Of a stretch of 64,000 bases of DNA, positions 45,601 through 56,909 are shown one piece after another. The translations under genes and the position numbers were made by a program. The first letter of the stretch is position 1. Every line of letters begins with the position of its first letter. A model generated the notes under the pieces. The model worked only from the letters and a program-made list of their open reading frames with translations. It was not told where the DNA came from and ran no database searches. This DNA is from Siphonodentalium dalli (Eukaryota; Mollusca; Scaphopoda; Gadilida; Siphonodentaliidae). The stretch spans positions 80,455,980 to 80,519,979 of the forward strand of contig CP136063.1 in the NCBI GenBank assembly GCA_032622095.1, given 5' to 3'.

Positions 45601-45974
45601 GCACATGCTAGCTCTTCTTTACTTGTTTCCACAGAAATGATTTTCCGCTTCAAGATTTTGTTTTCATTCTTTACTTGAGAAAGCTGACCTGACAACCTCG
45701 CTGTGACAACATTATCATTATTGGATGAGGCAGACTGATTTGTGACAGTGTAACTGAATTTCTCCTGAAGATATTGTTGCAAAGCGGCCTGCTTGCGACA
45801 TGTTTTCAATTTCCTGATATGAAAACGAATTCTCTTTAACTTTGTATACAGAACCAGGGAATTATCAATGCAAGAAAGTTCAGGAAACTTGGCAACAAGC
45901 AGGCCATGGAAGTCAGTTCGAGATTTATTTTCATGTTCTGTAAAAAAATCATTTAATTCTTGATGTGTCACCAT
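42678..45974 (-). CDS. Large intronless hAT-like transposase-related protein with Tudor-like C-terminus
   Basis: An uninterrupted frame of 1118 residues from 46034; the likely start is Met21 (45974, 'MVTHQELNDFF'), giving 1098. Numbered from 46034, the order is: N-terminal basic helical region 20-100; coiled coil about 110-325, rich in Leu, Lys, Glu and Asn; possible RNase H-like core from 395 with D413 in 'CLHLDGTSKFHKH', D491 in 'TITDQG', C537/H540 in 'FFCKMHLLVNF' and, after a long helical insertion, E809 in 'PSTNVASERDFAIL'; a Lys/Arg/Glu-rich helix about 860-900; and a compact 'LVGRQIKHK...WYDGEV...YDVKY' segment 1051-1118 resembling a Tudor/SH3-like barrel. The D, D, CxxH, SER order resembles hAT transposases. 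I do not recognise the exact family; an uncharacterised lophotrochozoan/cnidarian repeated family is likely. Lack of introns fits a mobile or retrocopied gene. Confidence 0.7.
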   Translation of the reverse strand: MVTHQELNDFFTEHENKSRTDFHGLLVAKFPELSCIDNSLVLYTKLKRIRFHIRKLKTCRKQAALQQYLQEKFSYTVTNQSASSNNDNVVTARLSGQLSQVKNENKILKRKIISVETSKEELACANDNYEVALKEISKVNISLDSIINDCSDKDRDIDDLKQQLSNLSINYQTQSHKLEKSDSQIKCFQSQNKALNKKIARRDRAISTVSPLKDERDNLISELNSSNDNVERLEQKLTEANQTVDSTKTKNVSLKRSVAYHKKKSSFKLETIHEDHELQTSQLENKVTSLQTDNLHLQQLVELLDDPVIMTFHDGKYTNEIREVVMTLLSLNVSINKVSDVISVVLAKLANKQVERLPCNASKSRFVGEANCLAKMHVVEKLLEESGNCLHLDGTSKFHKHYQNYQVTLLDGTTMSLGLQEMAFSDADHILKSFKNLVSDLAALTVSDGDNSETSNTVSKIVASIKNTITDQGSVNPCFNKELKIFREGLLPQVIDNWSELEPSVKSEIASMGNFFCKMHLLVNFATEADKTLGIFENIATDSNSVKSQSIIQTNESGPARLVRTTVKALHHRGSDECGVASYFASFLEERGRKCKLISYRGNRFNVLFYDAAAVYYHQNDIIDFIQTWPQANRLLLAVQDDINNKINISGIRALGIIDKIITGPYWRMLNKHNSILETTPYLLKMQSQLEKWAQDGSYLLRGDLLFESDHEKELSVHKDELYTSLFSAPSDDELDCLTQQALELMCRAMLILLERQAVDQLPGGKYHNPSSDFTKQTKSVPSTNVASERDFAILDLLVRIKPAGTVLLYETLTLWMNNKTLSWLDSKTSSEKAVIMNNARKNAPVARQRFRERAQRLAKEKVEHLLLKQQKKEECELKSQSKTADLTNKISSIGGVWLTVNDMDLYISKLSETQFRESVIDQLNFRRHVMHCKGDRCLYFQSKSVNGKRVIHSTEQLVSNLKEVITLNPHVDEESRSSDELVRVRQVSERQVLIDEEKKNLFIKLQAAREKRIINAQIESLPLYLENPKLLVGRQIKHKCNDDSGLETSWYDGEVKSIKKSCPDPLRTYYDVKYRDDDDIWNFPLLMDLKHGDLIIS

Positions 45975-47246
45975 TGTATATGGTAAATTACATTTAATTT
46001 TTAAAAAGATAGAGTTAAAATTTAAATTTAACAACAGAAGAGCACATAAAAAACCTCATCGCTTTAGTATGTGTGATGTCGCAGATGATCAACAAGATCT
46101 GGAGAGCACCTGTGTATAAATACAAAATAAATGTTATCTCAGAATGCAGAACTAACGGTGCAAGCATGCAATAAGTTCTCATAATAGAGATGCTTAATGT
46201 CGAACCATTCATATCCAGTCTATACATTGTTTTACAACCTGGAAATTTTTGCATATTCAAGGGGTACATGTACTACTACTAGAAAGTTTGTACATGCTCC
46301 AGAATAAAACCTACTAAATGGTAGTAAATGCCAAAGAAAAACAAATATTTGTGGTTCGGGTTTCCCAACCTACCCTATTTTAAGCCCCCTAACCTAAAGT
46401 TTTGTTCATGGTTTTCAAATTTGTTCTGAATTGTGATTTATATTAAAAAACAAAACACAATTTCTGCAATGTCTCAGGACAGAATGGTTTGTCTTTTGTC
46501 AAACCATTGCTTATTAAAAAAAAATCAAGAATCAGGTATTATTCCAATTTCTAATATAAATCATAATCCCCATGTAAAAATGTCATTCTATTAAATTAAA
46601 AATCACTTAGTCTTAGACCTAGTAGTAGTAGTACAACTCACCAATGACACTCGTCAGATGTTGATTTGTTTTTTCTTAAAAATTTCAGTTTAGTCTGTTT
46701 ACTTTCATTTTCAACTTACATAACTTGAGTTACAATTGTGCAAAGTTTGGGTTAAATATATTTCTGACTGTAAAGTTTTACTGCCATTAGGAATGAATAA
46801 ATACTCGAGAAAAAGAATTAATAAATATCCACCAGTGGCATAGTACACAGGATACACGCAAAGTTGTTAACGTTTCTTCTGAGACAAAGGTTTATAATTT
46901 GCATTTGTTTACAAACAATGCCGACTCAAAACTGGGAATTCCCAAGTTGACCTATTCATTTTCACGCGATAACAGCCGCTGGGCGAAGTTATTTTAGCTG
47001 ACAAAACTATTAAACATCGGAATAATAATGGATGCACCTCATCAACTTATCATTACGCATGCATACAATGTCTTATTTGCGTAAAACGCGACAGCAAATC
47101 ATTGCACTGACAGTGACACAAAATAATAAACAGATCTCAAGTCACCGTCAGTAACGCGCAATTCTTGGAACAGCCAAGACGCGACGTCATAATTGTGACC
47201 TGAATTTCCCCGCGTAATTTCTAATTTTAGGCGGGTATGTCCTATT
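45975..47246. other. Non-coding DNA upstream of the large minus-strand gene
   Basis: No further exon recognised. It would contain the 5' UTR and promoter of the minus-strand gene, but no unambiguous TATA or initiator stands out. CpG density rises between about 46.9 and 47.5 kb. Confidence 0.45.
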
Positions 47247-47531
47247 TTCAATAAAAAACCCACACCCCGGGTTCAACGAAATATTTGTTAAAACAATGTT
47301 CACTATATGAAACACATATTGAAGATTACGAATCTGACTGCCAGAACTTTGCGGAGGACGATTTTCCTATAGAAAAATTCATCTAAAGATTTAAAACGAG
47401 CAAAAAACACTGAAAAAACAATTTTTACGAATTCTGGCACCTACCATTCGAAAGAGCGCGGTCCAGTGTGTCTGAGATGCGCGGGTAAATCTATCTTCAA
47501 TTTGATTGGAGGGTGTGGGTTTTTCATTGAA
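47247..47531. repeat. Inverted-repeat element (~285 bp)
   Basis: TTCAATAAAAAACCCACACC (47247-47268) is mirrored by GGTGTGGGTTTTTCATTGAA (47511-47531), with one mismatch in about 21. The arms may extend outward imperfectly (TATGTCC against GGATATGAC). No coding content. Confidence 0.6.
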
Positions 47532-49406
47532 AGCGAGAGGGGGATATGACAATTGCGTCAAAACCGGGGCCGCCCGAGCGAAATCACAAAAAGCCGGTTA
47601 CGTTCACTTCATAACATCATAACGTCACAACAACTGGTATTTATGCGATAAAACTTCACATAAATGTAGATCATATACCCAGCAACACATACATACTAAA
47701 CTTATTACATAAATATACAGTTATTTAATAGTATTTGATCTGGATAACATATTTTTACCGAAAACAACAAAATGACAACAGATTACGTCACGTGACTAAA
47801 CAGTCTAGCTACAGAACTTGTGTCAGAAGTCAGAATGCTTATGAAGTTATGTACCTGTACTTTATTATAACTTATAGTCCTTTTTATTTATAAAACTACC
47901 ACGGCCGAGTAACTTTATAACCCTGTGGTGACTCCAGTAGCTTTCTTTAATGTGCACACACCGAGGCGTGTACACGGGTCAGCCATTAATGTCCGCGTCC
48001 GATCGGACAGCGTACTGCATGCACCCACGACAACATACCTGGACAAGTGTTGTAATGGGAGGGGGGTGGAAGTCGGCATTTTGCATTCGGATCTTTATTC
48101 AGTGATCTCGAATGAGACTTTTCCAGACTTTCATTTTTAGAAAATGTAGCCTGTAGGCGCGCATAGTCCCGCTCGCTGGGTTTTGGGCCCAGGCGCGCAA
48201 TTTCTATCAAGATAAAATAATGTAGTGAATTTGGGTATTGTAATTTTACGTCGTGGACGCTAAAGTAAACACCGATTGACCTCGTCTGAAGGCGGTCAAA
48301 ATGCGTCACATTTGACCCCAATATGGCAATAAACAACTGTGGGACAGCCAATCAACATGTATGATTCAGCCAATTCCGGGAAACATCGCCGAGAATCGAT
48401 CCCCGATGATGATGACAGAAACACTCAAACCACGACAAAGAACAGTTGAACTGAAAAGTAACTCTTGAACTCTATAAACACTGATTGATGATGATACGTT
48501 TTAAATGATGTGCACATGTTCCTGATATTAAACATTATATATGTGAGTAATAATGTTGTTCTAGCTATAATATTCATTGTAGTAGATAAAACCCATTTCC
48601 AACTTTACTACAAATGGCGTATTCGCTTCAAAACGAATGGCGGGGTAGCCATTTTTGTCTACTCACGTGGCGCGCAATTCAACTTCAAACTAGAATGCAC
48701 TCAGAGAGATGCCAACGTGCGCAAAAATGTAATAAACAATTTAAAAAATAATTTCACGGTATTTTACTTAATTTATTTAATTTAATGTTAGCAAAAAAAG
48801 ACAACTACCATTTCTCATTTCATCACAGATAAAAGGCAAATTACTATATTAATCATTTAAGTAATTAAAACCAATTCCATGTTGCCGAAAGGATGAGACT
48901 TTAATATCGATTTAATACATTTTTTTTCAGCGGAATATTTTCATTTTCATTTTCCGATAGTCAAAGTTGACCAAAGGAGCAATTATAAGAAATAATTAAT
49001 ACCATTTGTGTAAATATTGATAGCAGCCAATATGCAACAATAAATATCAATAATTAATCAATAACGATCATTTTATGTAATAATAAACTCTTCAAACGGT
49101 GTTTGTGTCAACAAATGCGTTTTGTTTTGTGTTACGTCATTCGTCGTATTTGACCCGGAACTCGGCTGAAGGTTAGGCTATTCAGCCTATTGCGTCGAAT
49201 TACGAAATCGCGTTTTGAATATCTCTCTTTTCCCGCACGATAAAAAGAGGTCTTCGCACGAACCAAAAATGATAAAACTTCCCAATTATAAGGCCAAATA
49301 AAAAAGATAATATGTTTCCGTACATCGACCGACCCTAAAAATAACCCGCCGACCCTAATCTTTTTATTGATATATTGAGAAAAAGTCAAAATTTTCAACA
49401 AAACAA
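47532..49406. other. Intergenic DNA, no gene recognised
   Basis: A less AT-rich stretch lies at about 47.9-48.4 kb. A 121-residue minus-strand frame there (47986-48351) has no domain or codon signature I can defend. The remainder is AT-rich. Confidence 0.45.
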
Positions 49407-49426
49407 TTTTTTTTTTTTTTTTTTTT
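49407..49426. repeat. Poly(T) run of 20
   Basis: A homopolymer that could be the A-tail of a minus-strand retrocopy. No recognisable retrocopy precedes it on that strand. Confidence 0.7.
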
Positions 49427-49828
49427 AATGTTTTTACCGCCAATGCTCATAAATATTGATAATCATTAGGTGCAAAACACATGGTTTCTAACATAAGCCT
49501 GTGATAAGTGACATGAAGTGTGACAGTTGTCTCAAAAGCCACAGGTGTGTGATGGGTTGTGGATTGATAGGCATGAATCTTGCAATTTTAATTTCAAGAG
49601 AGTGGATCTCATGCCTGCTTTACCATTATGCCTTGTTTGGGACTTATGGAACATATTCATGAGTTCCAAATAAACATGCATGCCCATTTATTATTTTCTT
49701 GACAGCATGAGAAATGTACATTTCCATTTCGTTTGACACTTAATATTCAAACAACATTTTACTGGTACACTTCATTGCTTCACCCACCATGTTTCTTTTG
49801 CACACATTTAAAAATGCTGGGTGCTATC

Positions 49829-50133
49829 TAAAGGGGTACTGGGGTACTGGGACCATCTCCTTTTATACTCAAGAGAATATATGCAGCAAATTAATGCATT
49901 TGAGCCATGGATTAGTGCCAAATACACTGATGTGTTCTATGAGAACGATGCAAACAACATGGTAATTTATATGACTGGAGTCATAAATTCATTTTCGATA
50001 TACTTACCATGTTGTTTGCACCATTCATAGAGCACATAAGTGTATTTGGCATTAATACATGCCTCAAATTCATTCATTTGTTGCAAGGAGATAGTCCTAC
50101 AAATAACCGGATTCAGGGTACAGTACCCCTTTA
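49829..50133. mobile_element. Inverted-repeat element, tips AAAGGGGTACTG
   Basis: The left end TAAAGGGGTACTG and right end CAGTACCCCTTTA are flanked by TA. The arms are about 130 bp and imperfectly mirrored, both containing GCCAAATACACTNATGTG and GCAAACAACATGGTAA. The arms meet around ATATGACTGGAGTCATAAAT (49970-49990). Translated outward, the two arms give similar short peptides (QQxNxFE, AKYTxVxYE), as expected from mirrored copies. Confidence 0.75.
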
Positions 50134-51230
50134 ATATATTATTTTGTTCAAAATAAATGTTAGAGGATCTTTGTATAGGTTGCAAGGAAATTTAAAATTA
50201 ACTGAAGACGAACTGCTGGTGGCTGCCAGACTTTCGGGAACACACTTAAAGTAACTGCATTAGTGCTGATCACAAACCCTGTGTACCCTTCAGCAGATTT
50301 TCAAAACCTGTGTACCGTAAAATACCCTTCAGCACTTTTATTTGGTGAGTGACCCCCTTCAGCCCAACTGACATCTTCAACAATCAGGCAGAATATCCCA
50401 TATGAACAATTCAAATATATAGGTTCTATAATATTTTCGGACAGTCGGAGAATATGAAGCCCCATCCCTCTGAGTTTATGGCCAAAATCAGTATGTGAAT
50501 ACTGAAACACACTATTAAGAATAACAGCAAGTTTGATATCTTGTTCAATGTTAATGTATATTTCCACAAGTAAAACTTACCACAAGTAATACAAGTAGGC
50601 ATTTTATGTCATTTCGGTCGAGGTAGTTCAATATTTCTGCAGCTGGAAAAAAATATCAAAAAATAATTTAAAAAAAACATTTCCCTACCTACCTACCCTA
50701 ATTTTTTCTCTCCGTTATCGGAAACATATTATCTTTTTTATTTGGCCTAAGTAAAAATACCCAAATGAAGGAGTCTATGTAGGCCCCGAAGGAGTCTATA
50801 GACTCTTTGATGTAGAGTTCTGATGGAGAAAATGTAGGTCGATCTATTTTTGTCATAACTCTGACGTATTTTGACCTGGGAGAAAAAATCAAAATCGAGG
50901 CTCAATACGAGCATGCCAGTTTTAAATAATTAATATAGAAACAGGGAATCCCGACAAATGGCGATATCGGCGACAAACAAATAATCGAAAACAACACATA
51001 AAATAAACATAGCAAAAACGCGGCACAGTAAAAATGTCAGAACGCCACGAGGTTTTACGTCGTTTTTGGTGAAGTCATGGAGTGAAACGGAGTAGGGTGA
51101 CACCAACCTACGAATCTGTCTGATCGCCATACTGTTGCGCGAGCGCACGTAATGACGCTAAAAACAGCGTCAAGCTGAATTGTTGGCTGAGGTGTTAATT
51201 AAAACTAGTGACAACCATATATTTCATTTT
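50134..51230. other. Intergenic DNA, no gene recognised
   Basis: AT-rich with a CpG-richer patch at 51000-51160. Open frames are short and domain-free. CTACCTACCTACCC simple sequence near 50685. Confidence 0.45.
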
Positions 51231-52780
51231 TGTGATAATTTTTGTTTGCCATTTTTGTCCAAAATAAATATTTGTCCGTTTTTATGCCATTTTTTGTTAT
51301 AAAATGTATTGATTACTAATTGCCAATTAATTTATATTCCATGTCAAATTATTGCCATATTTTGCATTAAATTCCATTTTTGATAGATTTTTCGTATATT
51401 TTTGATAATATCCATATTTTTGTCCAATTTTGCCCATAATAGGGCTGGGCGGTATTTCAATATATTGACTATAGTCGGTTTGGAAAAGAAAAACCGTATT
51501 GAAACCGTGTGTAAAATACAAATTCAATATATCGTAACCGCAATTTTATCACCTCAAAAGACGGTTTCAAATTACAATCCGATACTGAGTTGAATACTTT
51601 AGCGGACCGCTGATTGAAAGCAGCCTTTATCGGTCGCTCCCACGTTATGTCTGTTGTCTTTATTGTAACCAATGACGCAATGGTTGTATTTTGGGCTGAA
51701 GTAGAGTGATGGAGTATCTTCCGAATTCAACCTGATAGCGGTGTGACGTCATGAGCGATACTTCATCCAACATTTTTGACTCACGACTCGGCTGTATTTG
51801 TCAATTATATCTTAAAATTTGACTCAGGTTGACTGACAAATCCGTGACATTCATTCAACTAGCCTGCCATTGAGTATTTGCAGACGCAGAATATGACCCG
51901 CAGGTGTTGGTCGAAGAATATCAGCTCATATCACTTGAGACGTTACCTCGCTACCGTCAACCACAATTTTAAATATAGTTGAGCTGCATTGTCTCCCTTC
52001 CATTTCACCTGGCTATTATTATTTCATTATTATGATAATAGATGAATAAAGTTCTCCCCCTTAACTAAATCCCGTGTTCAAAAGTTAATTAAAAATGTTC
52101 CGTAATTCATTGTGGTGATAGACGGCAGACACCCCAGAATGAACCATCTTGGCCCAATTCTACTAGGTCCTCGATCAACCTATGAGCACGTGCTTAGCTA
52201 TGACATCACAGGAATGTGAATCGCGTGCTGAAATTAAACAATGGAGTGATCAGGATAACGTGAGCCTGTAATTCACTCAATGTTGTTGCGTATTCCAGAT
52301 TATGCAGGAACTTTATATAATGGACACATGCCATTCTGAGAATAGTTTATCATTTACTGCCTGGCGATAGTGTGTAGGATTTTAATCCCTAATAACGAAA
52401 ACCTGGAGTGTTATATCTCTCGTTTAAAATTTGATTTTACGTGATATTTTTCAATAGTAAAATAATATTTAATAAAACCGTATATCGTGGTGTTATTTTG
52501 GAAAAATCTCGGTTTTTAAAAACGTCAATACCGCCAAACCCTATTGCTAATATTGATTGACCTGAATAACTTGCTATATAATTAATTGCCAATTTTTTAG
52601 AATATTGTCCATTTTTGATAATTTGCTGCATTTTTGTCAATTTTTGCCAAAATGTTGATATATTTTGTCCTATTTTGCTGTCAATTGTTTAATTATCCTA
52701 TATTTTGTCCTGTATTGATGTAATTGCGCCTGTTTAAATTGCATAAATTATTTTTCAAATAATTGATCATTTTTGCTCTG
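51231..52780 (+). repeat. Degenerate TTTTTGTCCAATTTTGCC-type repeat, split by a hAT-like element
   Basis: Words such as CCATTTTTG, TTTTGTCC and TTTTGCCA recur irregularly at 51240-51440 and again at 52590-52720, on the two sides of the inserted element at 51440-52543. Similar words reappear at 53200-53340. The repeat is too decayed for a fixed period. Confidence 0.55.
51440..52543. mobile_element. hAT-like non-autonomous element, tips TAGGGCTGGGCGGTATT
   Basis: The left tip TAGGGCTGGGCGGTATTTCAA and right tip TTGACGTTTT...; more exactly CAATACCGCCAAACCCTA, form imperfect inverted repeats. The subterminal stretches match as well (ACCGTATTGAAACCG against CCGTATATCGTGG). An exact 8-bp target duplication is not visible (GCCCATAA against TTGCTAAT), so it may be mutated. 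No transposase-like frame. It is related by its tips to the element at 58533. Confidence 0.6.
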
Positions 52781-52789
52781 ATACTCTTG

Positions 52790-53190
52790 GGCTCCAAATA
52801 AACATGCATGCATGTTTATAATTTTCTTGGGAAATTTCCCCCTGCACAGTGCTTATTTGGGTCTGCACGTTTATTAATTTTGAGGCTATGAAAAAAGAAA
52901 TCATCACAAACTGATGAGCTTATAACTTTATGCATGTACATATCCTCTATATATGGTATTATGGCATATATGTGAACATTTAAATATTGAACAAAACACC
53001 ACATGCCACATACTATAATGTTGATTCCTATAACTGACCTACTATAAAAATAATTGTTTACCACAGTTATGTTGATGTTTCGCTCAGAGTTCCCCCTGTA
53101 CTATTATTTGGGTCTGCACTTTTATTAACTTTAAATGGAATTTCCTCCCTGCACTATTATTTGGGCCTGCACTTTTATTTGGAGCCCGAT
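52790..53190. repeat. Element with GGGCTCCAAATAAA inverted ends and internal repeats
   Basis: GGGCTCCAAATAAACATGC at the left is mirrored by TTTTATTTGGAGCCC at the right. Flanks GATACTCTT and GATAGTATT are similar and could be an imperfect target duplication. Internally, 'CCCCTGCAC/TACTATTATTTGGGTCTGCACTTTTATT'-type segments occur about three times. A related fragment with TCCAAATAAACATGCATG lies at about 49660. Confidence 0.55.
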
Positions 53191-53441
53191 AGTATTGCCA
53201 TTTTTGCCATACATGTATTTCATATACAATGCGGCTTATGCCTATATTCCATTTTTGTATGCCAACCCAGATTTTGACATCCAATTTTGCCACGTTTGTC
53301 CTTATTGCATACCAAAATTTTTATATGTTTCAATTTTGCATTTATGTTAATGTTCTACTAAATGTCAACAACACCCATTTAAAAGTAACATCAAGCTCAT
53401 AGAAAGTAAAATACTACTTCAGGGCATTTGTTACATAGAGG

Positions 53442-53582
53442 ATCTCACATGAGTTTCTATTTTATACGGAATTTATCAACCGAGTTCACTAAATTCGATT
53501 TGAGCCGAGGTTTACCGAGGCTCAAATAGAATTTAGAGGACGAGGTTGATATATTACTTATAAAATAGGACGAGTGTGAGAT
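53442..53582. repeat. Imperfect fold-back element (~141 bp)
   Basis: ATCTCACA, CTATTTTATA, TATCAACC, AAATTCGATTTGAGCC on the left are mirrored in order by GGCTCAAATAGAATTT, GGTTGATA, TATAAAATAG and GTGTGAGAT on the right. Together they form one interrupted stem. Confidence 0.7.
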
Positions 53583-53880
53583 ACCTTTTATCACATGATC
53601 AAATAAACCCGAAGCAACGCGCAATTTTCATCGAAAACAACAATCATAAACTACAGCGATCGCAAGTTATTTGAAGAACGCCGTGACGTCATCGCACGCG
53701 CTGATATTAAACATGTCTATTACTGATAATTATGAAACTGCTTTTATGACCAAATTATGTGATAAATGTATTTATATGCCAATATTAACATATTCTTATA
53801 TTCTGTAACATTTTTATGTTTACCCATACCATAGTATGGTAAACATAGTGTCGTTGCCCGGATTGACCACTCGTCGTTAG

Positions 53881-53899
53881 TCCGTCCGTCCGTCCGTCC

Positions 53900-53949
<50 letters not shown>
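53881..53949 (+). repeat. (CCGT)n/(CTGT)n microsatellite
   Basis: About five CCGT units followed by about twelve CTGT units. It directly precedes the GAGTTATGGCCC tandem repeat, the same pairing seen as the GGAC tract near 32440. Confidence 0.9.
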
Positions 53950-56330
53950 AGACACTTTACGCATGGTGCGATAACTCGAACATTTTATATCTGATCGGAA
54001 CCAAATTTTGTATATGAATTTGTCAGCACCAAATACAGATCGAGTTCGAATATGGGTTCGATCCGAGTTTTTTTCACGGAGTTATGGCCCTTTTTCGACT
54101 TAGAATTCATGCATGCTACCATAACTCAAAAAAATTTTATCTGATCAGAATCAAATTTGGTATGCAAGTTTCTCGGACCAAAATACAGATCGAGTTCGAA
54201 TATGGGTTTGATCCGATATTTTTCAATGGAGTTATGGCCCTTTTTCGACTTAGAATTCATGCATGCTGCCATAACTCAAATTTTTTTTTTATCTGATCAG
54301 AACCAAATTTGGTATGCGAGTTTCTCAACTCAAAATACAGATCGAGTTTGAATATGGGTTATATCCAACATTTTATACCAGAGTTATGGCCCTTTTTCAA
54401 CTAAGAATTGAACAGATAACCATAGCAGTCTACAATTAATTACCAGTGGTATCAGTTTAGCTCTGAGAGCAGTAAATCTGTATTATGGGAATTAGAGTTA
54501 TTTTTTACTCCCATGTTTATGATGACACACTCCTCACCTGTATAGTTTTTGGTATCGATCGGTTGATCGGTTTAGAAATTATTAACACTTTGCATCCGCA
54601 CATAGGCATGAGCTATCCGATGCTGTAACCAAATTATTTTTTGTCCGATTGTTTTCATATTTGATATGTAGGTTTATAATGACACACCCCTCACCTGTAT
54701 AGTTTTTGGTATCGATCGGTTGATCGGTTTAGAAAATAATTAACCCTGCACACAAATGCTATCTGATCCATCTAAGTCAAACTGTTTTCTTCTGATATGC
54801 CTCATATTTCTTACCAAGGTTTTTCTTAGCACGTTCTTTATCTGTATGGTTTTTGGTATCGTTTAATTAACCCTTTTCAAACTTATGTTTACTTAGAACT
54901 CAAAACATTTTTCATCTGATCTACACCAAATTTGGTACATGTGGTCCTCACCCCGAAATACAGATCAAGTTCAAATTTGGGTTTGATCCGATATATTTTA
55001 ACAGAGTTATGGCCCTTTATAATTCAAGTAATTTACTACCTATTGTATATGCCCTGTGAGAATTTAAGACAAACAACTTTACACAGTAATCTGCTTTATT
55101 GGGATCAGAAAATGACACTGGATACTCTTTGCTAAACCACTGCTGTTCCCAGAGCTGTAAAATTTAAGTGATTGATGATACTTTACTCCAGTTTGTGTGC
55201 AATAGTAATTTAACCCAACCTGTTGAAACATGTTCATGGCATTAATACAAATAGTCCATTGTCCATGTGAAGGATTTTCTGGAGCATGGCTGTTTAGAGA
55301 ATTGTTGTTTACAGAGACACTGTTGTCTTATCTTGAGAAAACAATTTATCCACACATTAGTTCCATCATATGATGTCATTGAAAATGATTAACACTCTCC
55401 ACACATCATATGTTCATTCTCCTATTCTATGTCCAGGTTGATCGTGATCCACTTTTCACTTGCATGTATTTCAGGATTAAAATTAACCTATTCCATAGAC
55501 ACATCATATCTGATACGCAGATTTTAAATTATCTCTTTCGCCTTAGGCCATGTTCACTAAGAATTTCTATTAATTATAAGCCACCAATTGAATATTCATC
55601 ATTCGAGGATATATCTTATTTTGAAATTCCCTCTATTGCATTTGGGCTGCAGGATAATAATAATGGTTCTGGTATTCTTGAAGCTGACTTTTTGGTCAAA
55701 TATTTTTCACCCAATCACTTTTATAATCTCATTCAGGTTGATTGTGATACATTCTTCATGTGTATAGATTTTGGTATTGATTGAATGGTTTTGAGAATAT
55801 TAACCCAATATTTAATAATATTTCTGCTGTTACAGACATTGTATCTTTCCAATGATCAGCTTAGAATAAAATTAACCATAGGTACATGTATACTGTACGC
55901 GATCCAATGTTATGACTCTAATATTTTCAATTTGACCCTTCTCATATCTCTCCTTTAGTTATCTGATAATTCTGTATTAAAATATTTTATATCCAACCAT
56001 TATCAATCATATTTAATATCAAGGTCTATACACCCCTCACTTATATAGATGTTCAGGTGTTTGTTGGTCTCTAATCTCAATCATCCCATAACTTTTACTA
56101 TGCAGCTAACACAACAACATAATCTGTTATGACTCAGGTTCCATTGTAAGAATTAAATAAATAGAGTTATATAACTTATTATGATGTTAATATTGTAACA
56201 ATTATATCTTTAACAGCTATGGTGCATCTGTCTGACTGTGTTTGGGTATAATTATCTTTATCAATCTATCACACATACATGTATCTCTGTTGGAGTGACC
56301 GAATAGGTTGAAATCGAATGTCATATCCAT
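53950..56330 (+). repeat. Decayed ~150-bp tandem array (GAGTTATGGCCCTTTTTCGA)
   Basis: GAGTTATGGCCC occurs at 54079, 54229, 54381 and 55014 (first periods 150 and 152). Units contain TCTGATCAGAACCAAATTTGGTATG and AAATACAGATCGAGTTCGAA-type segments. Between 54.5 and 56.1 kb a related unit with 'CCTCACCTGTATAGTTTTTGGTATCGATCGGTTGATCGGTTTAG'-like text recurs (54530, 54680, then decayed at 54825, 55430, 55735 and 56035). Short open frames here are products of the repeat. Confidence 0.8.
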
Positions 56331-56798
56331 CTTCCTATTGTGTTTAAATGAGCAAGTTGCTCAATATGTCTGATTCCACTATGAAACTAATAAATAATAG
56401 TACGCTGTGAATTGTTGAAATTCTTGCACTCATAAAAAGATCGCTATCGCCAAGGTATGGGTTAAACATCTGCCGATCGTGATCGGCCTCTCGTTGAGTA
56501 CAGCTATAATGCTATTCCACAATTTTTGCCATATTGAAGAGGGAGTAGGTGTGTAAGATATTAAATGACAAATTAAATCATATTAAAAGACAAATTAAAT
56601 CAGACTAATGGTCTGCATGAACTGTAAGCATAAGGACTGTAAATAGAATGTGAATGCAGATCCACCTTACCACATGTCCAAACACATATAAACAATACAT
56701 AGTCTACAATGTCTATATTACCAGTGAGTTGCAATAGCAACTGTTATGTTATTTATGGTCTATCAAATGTAAATCCACCCAAACAGTACCCAATACAT
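56331..56798. other. Intergenic DNA, no gene recognised
   Basis: AT-rich; contains one small direct repeat (GACAAATTAAATCA near 56567 and 56588). Nothing else supported. Confidence 0.5.
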
Positions 56799-56909
56799 CA
56801 GCAATTGGAATCAAAAAGTTTGAATAACCAAACTAATCTCTGTGCTCAGCAATTGGAATCAAAAAGTTTGAATAACCAAACTAAACATCCCTATGCTCAG
56901 CAATTGTAG
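56799..56909 (+). repeat. 2.3 tandem units of 48-51 bp (CAGCAATTGGAATC)
   Basis: CAGCAATTG begins at 56799, 56847 and 56898. The first two units share CAGCAATTGGAATCAAAAAG and TTTGAATAACCAAACTAA. Confidence 0.85.

Noticed and set aside
47986-48351. 121-residue minus-strand frame as a gene
   Set aside because: No recognisable domain; composition looks random; may only reflect a GC-richer patch.
55410-55784. 124-residue plus-strand frame
   Set aside because: It lies in the decayed ~150-bp tandem array and lacks any domain.
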